Origin: Verrucomicrobiota bacterium
GTDB lineage: Bacteria; Verrucomicrobiota; Lentisphaeria; JABSQK01; JAJFLO01
Reading direction: 5' to 3'
Assembly: GCA_021772615.1 (NCBI GenBank)
Contig: JAJFLQ010000065.1
Location: 1 to 64,000 of the forward strand
Length of the DNA stretch: 64,000 nucleotides
Part shown: in pieces, positions 1 to 9,402 of the stretch
How the letters are laid out: every line of letters starts with the position of its first letter
How positions within the stretch are numbered: the first letter of the stretch is position 1
Made by a program: the position numbers and the translations under genes
The notes under the pieces: generated by a model
What the model saw: the letters and a program-made list of their open reading frames with translations, nothing else
Databases searched by the model: none
What the model was told of the DNA's origin: nothing

Positions 1-645
<645 letters not shown>

Positions 646-662
646 CACCCCGGAAAACTGAC

Positions 663-1136
663 GTGTCCAGCGAGTTGCCAGAGCGCAAGCATCCCGTCCA
701 TACCACGCCGGTCCGCCGGCACAATCAACCGGTCATACTTTTTGTCACCATATGCGTAAAAGAGCGCGTGAATCTGCTTGCCAATACGGCTGTTAAATGC
801 GCACTGACTTCAACCTGGCAGGAATCGAATCGATGGTTAGTGGGCTATTATTTACTGATGCCCGACCACATTCATCTATTTTGTGCACCGACGTTGCACG
901 AAAACCATGCGATTGACAAATGGGTGCGATTTTGGAAACGGCAGGCGTCAATAAAATGTCCGGAATTGAAGTCGATATGGCTACGGCATTGTTGGGACAC
1001 GCAAATGCGTTCACAGGAGATGTATCTCAAGAAGCTTGAGTACGTGCGGCAGAATCCGGTTCGCGCCACGTTGGTCGACCATGCGGAATTGTGGCCGTAC
1101 CAAGGCGTGTTAAACGATTTGGCGTGGATCATTTGA
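663..1136 (+). CDS. REP-associated tyrosine transposase (RAYT, Y1/IS200-like)
   Basis: The product is about 157 residues if started at GTG 663; GTG 621 is an alternative. RAYTs are single-strand HUH-type endonucleases thought to spread REP/BIME palindromes. Visible motifs are LMPDHIHLF (the HUH-like His-hydrophobic-His pair) and, near the C-terminus, KKLEYVRQNPVRATLV, which carries the catalytic-Tyr region and the NPVRA signature of the family. The frame stays open upstream to base 12, but that part merely translates the repeat array, so the start was placed after the array. REP-like units lie on both sides. Length matches compact RAYTs (about 150-200 residues). The N-terminal boundary is uncertain; family assignment is firm. 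Confidence 0.8.
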   Translation: MSSELPERKHPVHTTPVRRHNQPVILFVTICVKERVNLLANTAVKCALTSTWQESNRWLVGYYLLMPDHIHLFCAPTLHENHAIDKWVRFWKRQASIKCPELKSIWLRHCWDTQMRSQEMYLKKLEYVRQNPVRATLVDHAELWPYQGVLNDLAWII

Positions 1137-1164
1137 TCCGACGGCTGTGATCGTTGGAGATTGT

Positions 1165-1393
1165 TATTTTTTGGAGGGACGCAGTCCTCTGCGTCCGCGT
1201 CGGTTTGCGTATCGCCTCGTTGCGCACCGCGAACCGCGGTCACAGAGGACTGCGACCCTCCAGATTTGCGCGAACGGCGGTCACAGAGGACTGCGACCCT
1301 CCAGATTTGCACGAACGGCGGTCACAGAGGACTGTGACCCTCCAGATTTGCACGAACGGCGGTCACAGAGGACTGCGACCCTCCAGATTTGCG
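1165..1393. repeat. REP-like unit followed by 41-bp tandem repeats
   Basis: One full REP-like unit starts near 1165. Its right arm is then repeated in tandem: CGAAC(C/G)GCGGTCACAGAGG begins at 1230, 1271, 1312 and 1353, an exact 41-bp period. This is only the right half of the larger unit, so the array has expanded asymmetrically downstream of the transposase. It ends about 50 bp before the stop codon of the convergent ABC ATPase gene. Confidence 0.85.
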
Positions 1394-1442
1394 AGACGAC
1401 GATCGAACTGGCAGGTCGGCGTTAACGCACGTATTGGCGAGA

Positions 1443-2591
1443 TTACTTGTGAAAAAACACGTCCTTGAGGCGATCTTCGAAGTTCTTGCTCTGCTTCACC
1501 ACGTCAACGAAGATAGCTTTGTCCAGCACAAGCAGATCCGTTTCGCTCGTGGCTCTTACCGACGCGCCCCGCGGCGCATTACTAAGCAACGCGAGTTCAC
1601 CGAAGAAGTCCCCCGTAACGTAGGGTTTTAGTGTTGTAACGTTGCTGTTGACTGTTCTGTACGCCTCCGCTGTGCCGGACCGGATTAGGTAGAACTTGTC
1701 GCCAACTTCGCCCTCTGTGATAATATCGTTTCCGGCAACCACCGTCTCGATCGTCATTTTCCCGGCGACGTCGGCGAGCAGCGTCGGGTCCGTTTTGGCG
1801 AAGACCTTGCACTTTTTCAGGAAGTTGCAGATCATCAGCGATTCGGCAACATCAATATTCGATACGATATAGCCATCGACCATGTTCACGATACGATCGG
1901 CTACATCAAGGATGCGATTGTCATGCGTGACAATCAGGATCGTACAGGCTTCATTCTTCGCGCGCTCCTGGAGCATCGTGACGACTTTTCTGCCCGTGTC
2001 TTTGTCGAGCGCTGCGGTCGGCTCATCGGCCAGGATCAATTTTGGATGGTTCACCAGTGCACGGCCGATGGCGACACGTTGACGCTGGCCGCCGGAGAGG
2101 TTTTCGGGTTTGTAATGCATGCGATCCGCAAGACCGAGTTCGGTGAGGATCTCTGCCGGGCGCGTGACGTATTGGGATCGCGAATAATCATGCAATTGCA
2201 TCACCAGGCGGATGGTTTCGTGCGCCGTTAACGATTCGAACAGGTTATGCGCCTGAAAAATAAAACCGATATTGGTACGAATGCGTTCCTGTTCGCTACG
2301 GCCGAGCCCCTTCAATTCACGGTCCAGAATGGTTACGTTGCCTTCCTGCACCGAGCGCAATGCGCCGATCAATGTCAAAAGCGTAGTCTTGCCTGACCCT
2401 GATGGCCCGGTCATGATCACGATTTCGCCGGGATACAGCTGAAGGTTGTTGTGAAACAACACCTGCTTGCGATTCTCGCCGGCGCCGTAATAATGATTGA
2501 CGTCGCGAATATCCACAGACGGTGTTCGCTCGCGCGATGCAAAGCGTTGCTCCGGCGCCGCGGCGCTCTGTTTCTTGTTCATTGGTATCAT
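1443..2591 (-). CDS. DevA-type ABC ATPase fused to cyclic-nucleotide-binding domain
   Basis: The 382-residue protein should power the two adjacent DevC permeases. Residues 25-245 form the ATPase: Walker A GPSGSGKTT (62-70), signature LSGGQ (165-169), Walker B LILADE (185-190) and H-loop His223. Sequence around VNHYYGAGENRKQVLF matches the cyanobacterial DevA family, which is normally about 230-245 residues. The extra part, about 265-375, is a cNMP-binding domain with GEVGDKFYLI and FGELALLSNAPRGASVRA. The Arg (341) that contacts the nucleotide phosphate in CAP/PKA-type domains is present, so ligand binding is plausible. It is the last gene of a seven-gene operon, 4 bp after the permease stop. 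ATG 2582 is an alternative start. The fusion is unusual. Confidence 0.9.
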   Translation of the reverse strand: MIPMNKKQSAAAPEQRFASRERTPSVDIRDVNHYYGAGENRKQVLFHNNLQLYPGEIVIMTGPSGSGKTTLLTLIGALRSVQEGNVTILDRELKGLGRSEQERIRTNIGFIFQAHNLFESLTAHETIRLVMQLHDYSRSQYVTRPAEILTELGLADRMHYKPENLSGGQRQRVAIGRALVNHPKLILADEPTAALDKDTGRKVVTMLQERAKNEACTILIVTHDNRILDVADRIVNMVDGYIVSNIDVAESLMICNFLKKCKVFAKTDPTLLADVAGKMTIETVVAGNDIITEGEVGDKFYLIRSGTAEAYRTVNSNVTTLKPYVTGDFFGELALLSNAPRGASVRATSETDLLVLDKAIFVDVVKQSKNFEDRLKDVFFHK

Positions 2592-2595
2592 GGCG

Positions 2596-3738
2596 TTAGA
2601 AGACTTCGGCCGGATCGGCCTCGATTACTTTCTTCACTGCGAGATTTGCCGCGGTGACACACATGATAATCGTGAAAATGAAGATCACGACGACCCGCGG
2701 CGTGGTCTGATACATGAATATGCCGGTTTTGTTGCGTACCGTCTCGTACAGCACGCTTGCCCCGCACAATCCGGGAATAAAACCGATAACGGCCAGAAGT
2801 AAGGCCTCCTTGAGCACGACGCCGCGCAGATAGCCGCGAGAAAATCCGATCGCCTTCAGGGTCGCGTACTGCGGCAGGTGATCGATAATTTCATTGTACA
2901 GGATCTGGTAGCAGATGATGATACCAATGGTAAGGCCCACGACGAGTCCGAATCCGAATACTATGCCGATCGGGACTGCTTTTGTCGTATAACTGACCTC
3001 GCGGACTCTCATTTCCTCCGGGGTGATAACCAGAATGTCCTGTGGTAGGCGTTCGAGTATGCGATGTTTCAGTTCGGCGAGGTCCGTGCCTGGTTTGACA
3101 CGGATCAGGCCCAGGGCGATCCGATCTTCGGCGTCCGCGCCCGGGCGCGATAACCATGTACTTTCGCTCATGATAATGTTACCGTCATTACTGAAGCTCG
3201 GGCCGAAATCCACAAGGCCGGCCACGGTGTAATACTGCTCGCCGACTTCGATCTCCATCCCTTCTCTGATGTCGCCGAACACCGGTCGTGAACGCCTGTC
3301 GAACAGAATGGTGTTGCGCTTTTTCAGCGCCGCGGCTGAGTCGTCCATGCCTGCGAGCGCCACGGCCTTACTGTCCGGCGGAAAGGCCATCACAAAAATC
3401 GCCTTTAACATCCGGCTCTCGGGGTTGCGCAGGCGCAATCGTCCCTGGTACACGGGCACGATCTCTTCCACAACATCGAAGCTCATCACCTGATTCAACC
3501 GGCTGCGCGTGATCGTGCTCCATTTGTTCATATGCACGCGACGATGGTCCATCACGATGAGATCCGCGTTGTACCTCGATGCCAACATCGCCTGGCTGTC
3601 ATTAAAGCCATTGAAGAAACCGAGCTGCATGAACATGATCAGGACGGCAAAAGCAACGGCGCACACTGATACGCATAACCGCTTCTTATGGTGGAGGAGC
3701 ATCTTCCAGTGTATGGCTACGTATTTTCTTGGAAACAT
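2596..3738 (-). CDS. DevC-type ABC exporter permease (FtsX fold), copy 2
   Basis: The 380-residue inner-membrane permease has one N-terminal helix (about 18-40, with FAVLIMFMQLGFFNGF, a DevC hallmark), a periplasmic domain of about 200 residues, then three C-terminal helices carrying the FtsX domain (about 255-370). DevC works with DevA (ATPase) and DevB (adaptor); in Anabaena this exporter passes heterocyst glycolipids to a TolC-type channel. It follows the other devC by 37 bp and precedes devA by 4 bp. The two DevC copies are clearly diverged, so a heterodimer is likely. The sequence does not reveal the substrate. Confidence 0.88.
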   Translation of the reverse strand: MFPRKYVAIHWKMLLHHKKRLCVSVCAVAFAVLIMFMQLGFFNGFNDSQAMLASRYNADLIVMDHRRVHMNKWSTITRSRLNQVMSFDVVEEIVPVYQGRLRLRNPESRMLKAIFVMAFPPDSKAVALAGMDDSAAALKKRNTILFDRRSRPVFGDIREGMEIEVGEQYYTVAGLVDFGPSFSNDGNIIMSESTWLSRPGADAEDRIALGLIRVKPGTDLAELKHRILERLPQDILVITPEEMRVREVSYTTKAVPIGIVFGFGLVVGLTIGIIICYQILYNEIIDHLPQYATLKAIGFSRGYLRGVVLKEALLLAVIGFIPGLCGASVLYETVRNKTGIFMYQTTPRVVVIFIFTIIMCVTAANLAVKKVIEADPAEVF

Positions 3739-3775
3739 GTGAGGGGATTGGATTATACTGCCATGATCGTATCGG

Positions 3776-4903
3776 CTAAAAAAGATCCGCCGGATCCGCG
3801 TGTTTTAGTTTACGCAGCGCGAGATAGCCGGAGACGGAACACATCACGATCGTGAGCGCCAGGACAAATAACGCGATCGGCGGGTCGAGGTGCATCGGCA
3901 ACCGGCTTGCTATGCGGATGATATGGTACAGGAGCAATGACACAATCAATGCCGGACTGTAACTGAGCACCGAGAAAAACAATGCCTGATTGATCCCTAT
4001 TCGGTAAATGAACGCCGTCGAAAATCCTACCGCCTTCAATGTTGCGTACTCACTTAGACGATTAGAAACTTCTGTTGAAAGCACCTGATACAGGATGACC
4101 ATTCCTACCATAAACGAGACCAATACACCCGTCTGGAAAACGATGCCGACTGGCTTTACGGAGATGAAAAAGGCCTGTTCCTGGCGAATAAATTCATCGC
4201 GATCAAAAAGAAACACATCGGCCGGCAGCGCGTTGCGCAACCGCCGCTTCACGTCCTGAAGATTCGCGTTCGGATCGATTTTTATCAGACCGAAGCTGGC
4301 CATGCGCGCAGGCACGCCGGTGAGCCGTGCAAATGTCTTGTGGTTCGTGACCCCACTGCCTTCTGTGAACAAGGATACCCCCAGATCGAAATTTGCCGTG
4401 ACCCTGACGTCGACATCCTGTATCGTTCCAGTCGTCCCGACGGATACGTCGCCGTAGTCTTTGTGTGACAGGCGGTCAAGCATGATGGTGTTGTCCGGTG
4501 CAACTTGAGACAGGTTATCACGTATTTCCGGATGCAGGACATAAGCCGGATCGTCGTCGACGCCGACCAGCAGGATCGAACACTGCTCCTCGGTGTCCGG
4601 ATTTGTCCAGCGCTTACCGGCAAGATTTAAAATACCAGTCCCTGCTACGCCGGGTTCGACCGCCGCCTTGCGCATGTAAATACGGTCGAAACGGCCGCAT
4701 GACATCATCGATTCATAGCGATCTGACGTCACGATGAGGTCGAAGTCAATGCAGTCATACAGCAATGTTGACGCAGTCGTTGCACCGTCCAGAAACCCCA
4801 CCTGCATGAATATCAGGACCAGCGAAAATGCGATACCGCTGACTGCGGCCAGCGTACGTTTCTTGTTCTGCGTCGTGTTTTTCCAGGATAGTGCGATACC
4901 CAT
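3776..4903 (-). CDS. DevC-type ABC exporter permease (FtsX fold), copy 1
   Basis: The 375-residue permease is a paralogue of the next gene: N-terminal helix with FSLVLIFMQVGFLDGA, long periplasmic segment, and a C-terminal FtsX domain with three helices ending ADPADLF (the sister ends ADPAEVF). The ATG at 4903 is 5 bp after the devB stop, so the genes are translated together. Known DevBCA systems usually have one DevC, which makes the pair worth noting. Role: transmembrane half of an exporter handing an amphipathic product to the adaptor and TolC channel encoded upstream. Confidence 0.88.
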   Translation of the reverse strand: MGIALSWKNTTQNKKRTLAAVSGIAFSLVLIFMQVGFLDGATTASTLLYDCIDFDLIVTSDRYESMMSCGRFDRIYMRKAAVEPGVAGTGILNLAGKRWTNPDTEEQCSILLVGVDDDPAYVLHPEIRDNLSQVAPDNTIMLDRLSHKDYGDVSVGTTGTIQDVDVRVTANFDLGVSLFTEGSGVTNHKTFARLTGVPARMASFGLIKIDPNANLQDVKRRLRNALPADVFLFDRDEFIRQEQAFFISVKPVGIVFQTGVLVSFMVGMVILYQVLSTEVSNRLSEYATLKAVGFSTAFIYRIGINQALFFSVLSYSPALIVSLLLYHIIRIASRLPMHLDPPIALFVLALTIVMCSVSGYLALRKLKHADPADLF

Positions 4904-4908
4904 GACCG

Positions 4909-5997
4909 TTACCGTTTTACCACGACGTTTACCTCGATATTGATGAGCCGTGAGGTTGTGGCGGCGTCGTCCAACGCCACAGTGACCTCGGCCACCTTGC
5001 TCCGGCCCGCTATTACGCGGCCGATCTCAACGATCTCGCCATATAATGTCGAGGGGAGGGCGTTGCTGGTAATCTCGGCCTTGAGCCCTTTTTCCAGTTT
5101 CAATACGTCACCTTCGTAAATCTCCGCGACGACGGTCATTCGCGTAAGGTCGGCGATTTGCAGAAGTCCGCCGGCGGCATTCTGTCCAACCCGCCCGGTG
5201 ACATCTATGATCGTCCCTGCCACAGGCGCCCTCAGGGTCGTTGCCGACAACGCACGTTCGGCAATCGTCACACCCATCGCAGCGCGTTCGCGGACAATGC
5301 GATTCGAGAGTTCGAGCTGCTCCAGACGGCCAATGGCAGAATCGAGTTCCAACTCAGCCGCCTGGATCTTTTGCACTTGCGTGTCCGTCTGCTGCTGCTG
5401 ATCACCTGTGATGCGCTCGACTTCTCCTTCAGCGAGTTTCAGAGCCAGTTGCGCCTTGCCGATCTGGAATTCGCGCGCTTCCAACTCTTGAACGCTCACG
5501 GCACTGCCGCCAAGGCTTTTGTAACGTTCCAGGCGCGTCTCCGCAAGAGCAAGGTTCGCCTGGGTTTCCTTCACTCTGAGCTGCTGGAGCGACAGGGTGA
5601 TCGCGCTCATCGATTTAATCGCGTCAAGCTGCGCTTTGTCCCGTGCGATTTGCTGTTCTGTACTCTGAATTTTGAGGCGCTGCAGTTCGATGTCCTTCTG
5701 TGCGACTTTCTCCGCTTCTTCCAGATCGAGACGGGCCAGCTTACAATCTGCCTCGGCAGCCGTGCGGTTCGCGAATATCATCAGGTCCGCGCCTGCTTCC
5801 ACCCGTTGATTCCGTTCGACCAGTATCTTCTCGACCGTCGTCGCGCCGCTGCCGGAGAGGGTGATGATTCCTCCGGCGGGTTGAATCGTACCAAATGCAC
5901 CGATCTTTTCCGCACCTGCAATGGCAACTCCTAGCAGTACATAAACGGCGACCACACCGGCCACGGTTTGTTGTCGTAGTATTATGAGCATAATCAT
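4909..5997 (-). CDS. DevB-type membrane-fusion (adaptor) protein
   Basis: This HlyD/DevB-family periplasmic adaptor links the DevC permeases to the TolC-like channel. It has an N-terminal membrane anchor (QQTVAGVVAVYVLLGVAIAG), a split lipoyl/barrel region (GAFGTIQPAGG and later RAPVAGTIIDVTGRVGQ), and a long central alpha-hairpin coiled coil rich in Glu, Ala and Gln (about residues 75-225). The frame opens at 6057. An AAAAAGG three bases before ATG 5997 favours that start (362 residues; ATG 5991 or 6027 also possible), which removes the overlap with the tolC stop at 6014. It lies in the middle of the exporter operon. Confidence 0.88.
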   Translation of the reverse strand: MIMLIILRQQTVAGVVAVYVLLGVAIAGAEKIGAFGTIQPAGGIITLSGSGATTVEKILVERNQRVEAGADLMIFANRTAAEADCKLARLDLEEAEKVAQKDIELQRLKIQSTEQQIARDKAQLDAIKSMSAITLSLQQLRVKETQANLALAETRLERYKSLGGSAVSVQELEAREFQIGKAQLALKLAEGEVERITGDQQQQTDTQVQKIQAAELELDSAIGRLEQLELSNRIVRERAAMGVTIAERALSATTLRAPVAGTIIDVTGRVGQNAAGGLLQIADLTRMTVVAEIYEGDVLKLEKGLKAEITSNALPSTLYGEIVEIGRVIAGRSKVAEVTVALDDAATTSRLINIEVNVVVKR

Positions 5998-6013
5998 AAA
6001 CCTTTTTGCGATG

Positions 6014-7597
6014 TCAATAGTTGCCATTATTCGCGTTCGCGCTGTCGGGCATAGCATGCAGCGATTCGCGATCGAAGTGCAGGTTGCCGTCCGGTTCCTC
6101 GACCAACAAGGTTCCGGTCACGTTGTGCAGGTTCAGTAATGCTATCGCGAAATTCACCCGGGCTTCGATCTCCTGTATCCGGGCGTCGAGATGCTGATCC
6201 TCGATCTCGTTGATCTTCGTGAGGTTGGATTCGCCCTCGACCATCTTCCGTTTTTCGTTACGAATCGCAGACGCCAGCAGCTCTACGGAGGCCCTGGCAA
6301 AGTCGTATTGCTCGACCGAGCGTACGAGGGTCTCGAGAGTAATCAATACCTGCGATGAGATGCTATTTGCCAGATCCTGGCTGCGGAACTCCGCTTCCTT
6401 CAATACCGAGCGCTGCCGGTACCACTCTCCTTTGCGGGCGTTGTTCGCGTAAGGCCAGTCCATAGACAGCGTGACGGCTGTATTCAGTCCGGTTAGGTTA
6501 TTCGACAGCGACTGATAAAAGCGGCCGCTGTGTTCGGATTCGTCGAGTCCGCGAAAACCGACGCGCAAGCCCAGATCAAGGCGCGGCCTGAGATCGTTGC
6601 GCGCCTTCTGTAACTGAACCAGAAGCGCTGTGATCTGGTCGCGGCTGGCCAGATAATCGCCACGGTTGGACAACGCCAGTTGCACAAAGCGCACGCGGTC
6701 GGAATCGTTCGGTGGCGCGACCGTATCGATCTCGGGAAATTCACCACGAACACTTGGCCCACGAATCGATTCCCCGGGTTTCATGCCGATAGCTGCGGCG
6801 AGGAACTGTCGGCGACTGTACAGATCGAGTTTACCCGTGCTTGTATTCGCCCTTTTACGCAGGTAGTCGCCTTCGGCCTCGGCAAGGACTGCGTATTCCA
6901 ATTCGCCGCCGTCGACGAATCGTTTGACAATGTCGCAGATTTCCGATGCGCGCTGTTCCGTGTCGGCGAGAATGTCGAGTATCCGGTCCGCCGCCAGACA
7001 GTTCCAGAACGATGCGATGGTCGCAAAAATGCGTCGTTCGACGTTCTTGCGGTAAGCGGCCTCTGCCGCTTTAGCGCGGAAGCCGGCTGCAAATTCATCT
7101 GCACCGGCATGTTCCGTACCCCGGCCACGCAGGAGCGGGATGCGAATTTGCACGCCCAAATCAGCGCCGCTCACAGGGTCGGTCTGGTTGGTGTTGTTCT
7201 CGTTGTCGACGATGGTCGCTGCGGGCACGACCGACGCGCCGTTGCGGAACTGCCTTGCAGCACCCAGCGTAAGCCGGGCACTGTCCTCACGTTGCACCGC
7301 TATGGCATTCGGTTGCGGCAGAGGAGATCGCTCTACCTCGTAACCGGATTCACCAAACCATACCCAATCGAACGCACCGGATGCCGCGCGTCGCTCCGCA
7401 CGGCGCTGAATCGTATCCTCGCGATCTGCGGCGACGCCGGGATGCGACCGGAGTGTCAACTGGATGGCGTCGGTCAAGGTCAACGGCGCGGGCTCGCACC
7501 ATGCCGCGAACGTCGTGGACCATACCAATGACATCAGCAATGCCGCCCTCAGGCCAATCTGTGTGCGACACATCGTCGCTGATCGATAAGTAGTCAT
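6014..7597 (-). CDS. TolC-family outer-membrane channel protein
   Basis: The product is 527 residues with ATG 7597, 11 bp after the upstream ABC gene stop; the longer frame to 7843 only overlaps that gene. A signal peptide follows (LRAALLMSLVWSTTFAAWCE), then the typical PLTLTDAIQLTLRSHPGV start of an outer-membrane efflux protein and long helical stretches in two OEP repeats. TolC proteins form the trimeric outer-membrane exit duct. Position between the half-size exporters and devBCA suggests it serves the DevBCA pump and possibly others. It indicates a diderm cell. Confidence 0.88.
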   Translation of the reverse strand: MTTYRSATMCRTQIGLRAALLMSLVWSTTFAAWCEPAPLTLTDAIQLTLRSHPGVAADREDTIQRRAERRAASGAFDWVWFGESGYEVERSPLPQPNAIAVQREDSARLTLGAARQFRNGASVVPAATIVDNENNTNQTDPVSGADLGVQIRIPLLRGRGTEHAGADEFAAGFRAKAAEAAYRKNVERRIFATIASFWNCLAADRILDILADTEQRASEICDIVKRFVDGGELEYAVLAEAEGDYLRKRANTSTGKLDLYSRRQFLAAAIGMKPGESIRGPSVRGEFPEIDTVAPPNDSDRVRFVQLALSNRGDYLASRDQITALLVQLQKARNDLRPRLDLGLRVGFRGLDESEHSGRFYQSLSNNLTGLNTAVTLSMDWPYANNARKGEWYRQRSVLKEAEFRSQDLANSISSQVLITLETLVRSVEQYDFARASVELLASAIRNEKRKMVEGESNLTKINEIEDQHLDARIQEIEARVNFAIALLNLHNVTGTLLVEEPDGNLHFDRESLHAMPDSANANNGNY

Positions 7598-7608
7598 GCT
7601 GGCAGTGG

Positions 7609-9402
7609 TCACGCGGCGTTCCGGTTGCTGACAGCGAGAATTCGGGCGTAGCGGCCGTTGCGTTCCGTCAGTGCTGCATGTGTACCCTGTTCTACTACTG
7701 TGCCGTTGTCGAGGACGATAATCCGGTCCGCCGCTTCGGCGAAAAGCAGACGGTGTGAGATAATGATCCACGAGGTGTCCGATGCGGCCATAATGTGGCG
7801 ATGAAGGGTGGTTTCCGACTGTCTGTCGATCGAGGCCGTGCATTCATCGAGTATGACAAAGCGCGCGTTTCTCGCCAGGCATCGTGCGAGGGCAAGCCGT
7901 TGCCACTGGCCGGTAGACAGATCCACACCGCCGAAGGCAGGTCCGAGGCGCGTGGCATAGCCGTCAGGCAGGCGTTCTATGAATGATTCAGCGCCAGACA
8001 CAGTAGCCGCTTCATGTCGCCGGCGACATGAAGCGGCGTCGTCTCGGTCGGCGACGACGAGATTGTCGTTTACAGTCAATTCGTAGCGTACGAAGTCCTG
8101 AAATACGCATGAGAATACGCGTCGCAGCTCTCCAGCGGACCAGAGCCGCAGGTCTTTGCCGCCAAGCAGTATCCGGCCTGATGTCGGCCGGTACAATCCG
8201 AGCAGAAGCTTCACCAGCGTACTCTTACCGGCGCCATTGTCGCCGACTATGGCTACGCACTCGCCGCCGGCAATCTCGATATTCACGTTGGAGAGCGCTG
8301 CTGCTGCAGCGCCCGGATACCGGAAACTCACGTTCTCCAGGCGTATCGCAAGACGGTCGGAATCGGGCGTGATACCGATACTTGCGCACGTCACCGGGAT
8401 CTCGTCCGGAACGTCATAGTCGAGAAGCTCGAAGAGGTTGCGGATGTAAAGTGATTCCGCAAAAAGTGCCGTCATTGCTACGATGCTTTGGCGCATGTTG
8501 TGGGAAAATTGTAGAATCCCCCTTGTCGCCATGCCGAATTCGCCGACGGTAACGGCCGCTGCGGCTGCACGCCATCCCACGATACCGAAACAGCAGCAAT
8601 AAGCCACGGAACGTAGTGCCTCCGCACCGTTGCCAAGCCATCCAAGTTCGATATTCATACGGCGGCGTTGTGCCGCCAGATGCCGCACGGCGCCACGCCA
8701 CCGCCCCCGCAAATAGTCGAAGAGAGTGAATACGCGAATCTCTTTGGCGGCCTCCCGTCCGATGAGGAGGCCGAGCAGGTAGCCTGCCATACGTGCGCCG
8801 GATGTCTGGCCGTGGTTGAGCGCGTAACGTCGCCGTGCTGTCGTCGCGCCGATGCACACACCGGGCAGCACTCCGGCTACAATAACAGGTATCAATGACC
8901 AGTGTATCGTGAACAGGACCAACGCGATCGTGACTACGGCCGTTACCTTGCCGATGAGGCCGAACCCAAGATCGAGTATGCGTAAGAGGCGTGCTTCCAT
9001 GTTCGCTCGCGCTCGCGCGAGGATATCGTAAAATCGGGGATCTTCGAATTCTATCAGGTCGATCTTGGTGACTATCGCGAAGATTTCCTGCTGAAGCGCG
9101 ATCGTTGCCGCTTCGTGGATGTCAAATTCCAGGAATTTTTTTGCCAGCTGCAGCACGGCCATGACAGTCATTAGCGCTGCAATACCGATAAGCCAGGGAG
9201 CGAGACGCGGCAACGCGGCGCTGCCGAGCCCGAAGGCGGCCGTCATTTCATCGAGGATGCGCATAATCAACCATAATTCCGCCGCAGGACTCACCCCGAT
9301 CAGCACCGTGACGACACAATAGGCGGCCACACTTTTTTTTCTGTAGCGGATCAGCATGCCTGCGAACCGGCGGATCACGATCATGTTTGAACATGTACTC
9401 AC
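7609..9402 (-). CDS. ABC exporter, fused membrane and ATPase domains (second of pair)
   Basis: The protein has 597 residues: about six membrane helices (25-320), then an ATPase domain with Walker A GDNGAGKST (387-395), signature LSTGQ (495-499) and Walker B FVILDE (515-520). The signature differs from the usual LSGGQ. GTG 9402 overlaps the stop of the upstream ABC gene by 4 bp (GTGA), so the two are translationally coupled and probably form a heterodimer; ATG 9384 is an alternative start. Half-transporters of this type export peptides, lipids or drugs. No peptidase domain is present and the substrate is unknown. Confidence 0.85.
   Translation of the reverse strand: MSTCSNMIVIRRFAGMLIRYRKKSVAAYCVVTVLIGVSPAAELWLIMRILDEMTAAFGLGSAALPRLAPWLIGIAALMTVMAVLQLAKKFLEFDIHEAATIALQQEIFAIVTKIDLIEFEDPRFYDILARARANMEARLLRILDLGFGLIGKVTAVVTIALVLFTIHWSLIPVIVAGVLPGVCIGATTARRRYALNHGQTSGARMAGYLLGLLIGREAAKEIRVFTLFDYLRGRWRGAVRHLAAQRRRMNIELGWLGNGAEALRSVAYCCCFGIVGWRAAAAAVTVGEFGMATRGILQFSHNMRQSIVAMTALFAESLYIRNLFELLDYDVPDEIPVTCASIGITPDSDRLAIRLENVSFRYPGAAAAALSNVNIEIAGGECVAIVGDNGAGKSTLVKLLLGLYRPTSGRILLGGKDLRLWSAGELRRVFSCVFQDFVRYELTVNDNLVVADRDDAASCRRRHEAATVSGAESFIERLPDGYATRLGPAFGGVDLSTGQWQRLALARCLARNARFVILDECTASIDRQSETTLHRHIMAASDTSWIIISHRLLFAEAADRIIVLDNGTVVEQGTHAALTERNGRYARILAVSNRNAA

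Noticed and set aside
1230..1393. 41-bp tandem repeats as a CRISPR array
   Set aside because: Units are contiguous with no unique spacers and derive from the REP-like right arm.
5158..5934. 258-residue plus-strand frame opposite devB
   Set aside because: It is antisense to a well-supported adaptor gene, and its composition (Phe, Leu, Arg, Cys rich) is that of a complementary-strand shadow.
6680..7531. 283-residue plus-strand frame opposite tolC
   Set aside because: Antisense shadow of the TolC-family gene; no family and no ribosome-binding site.
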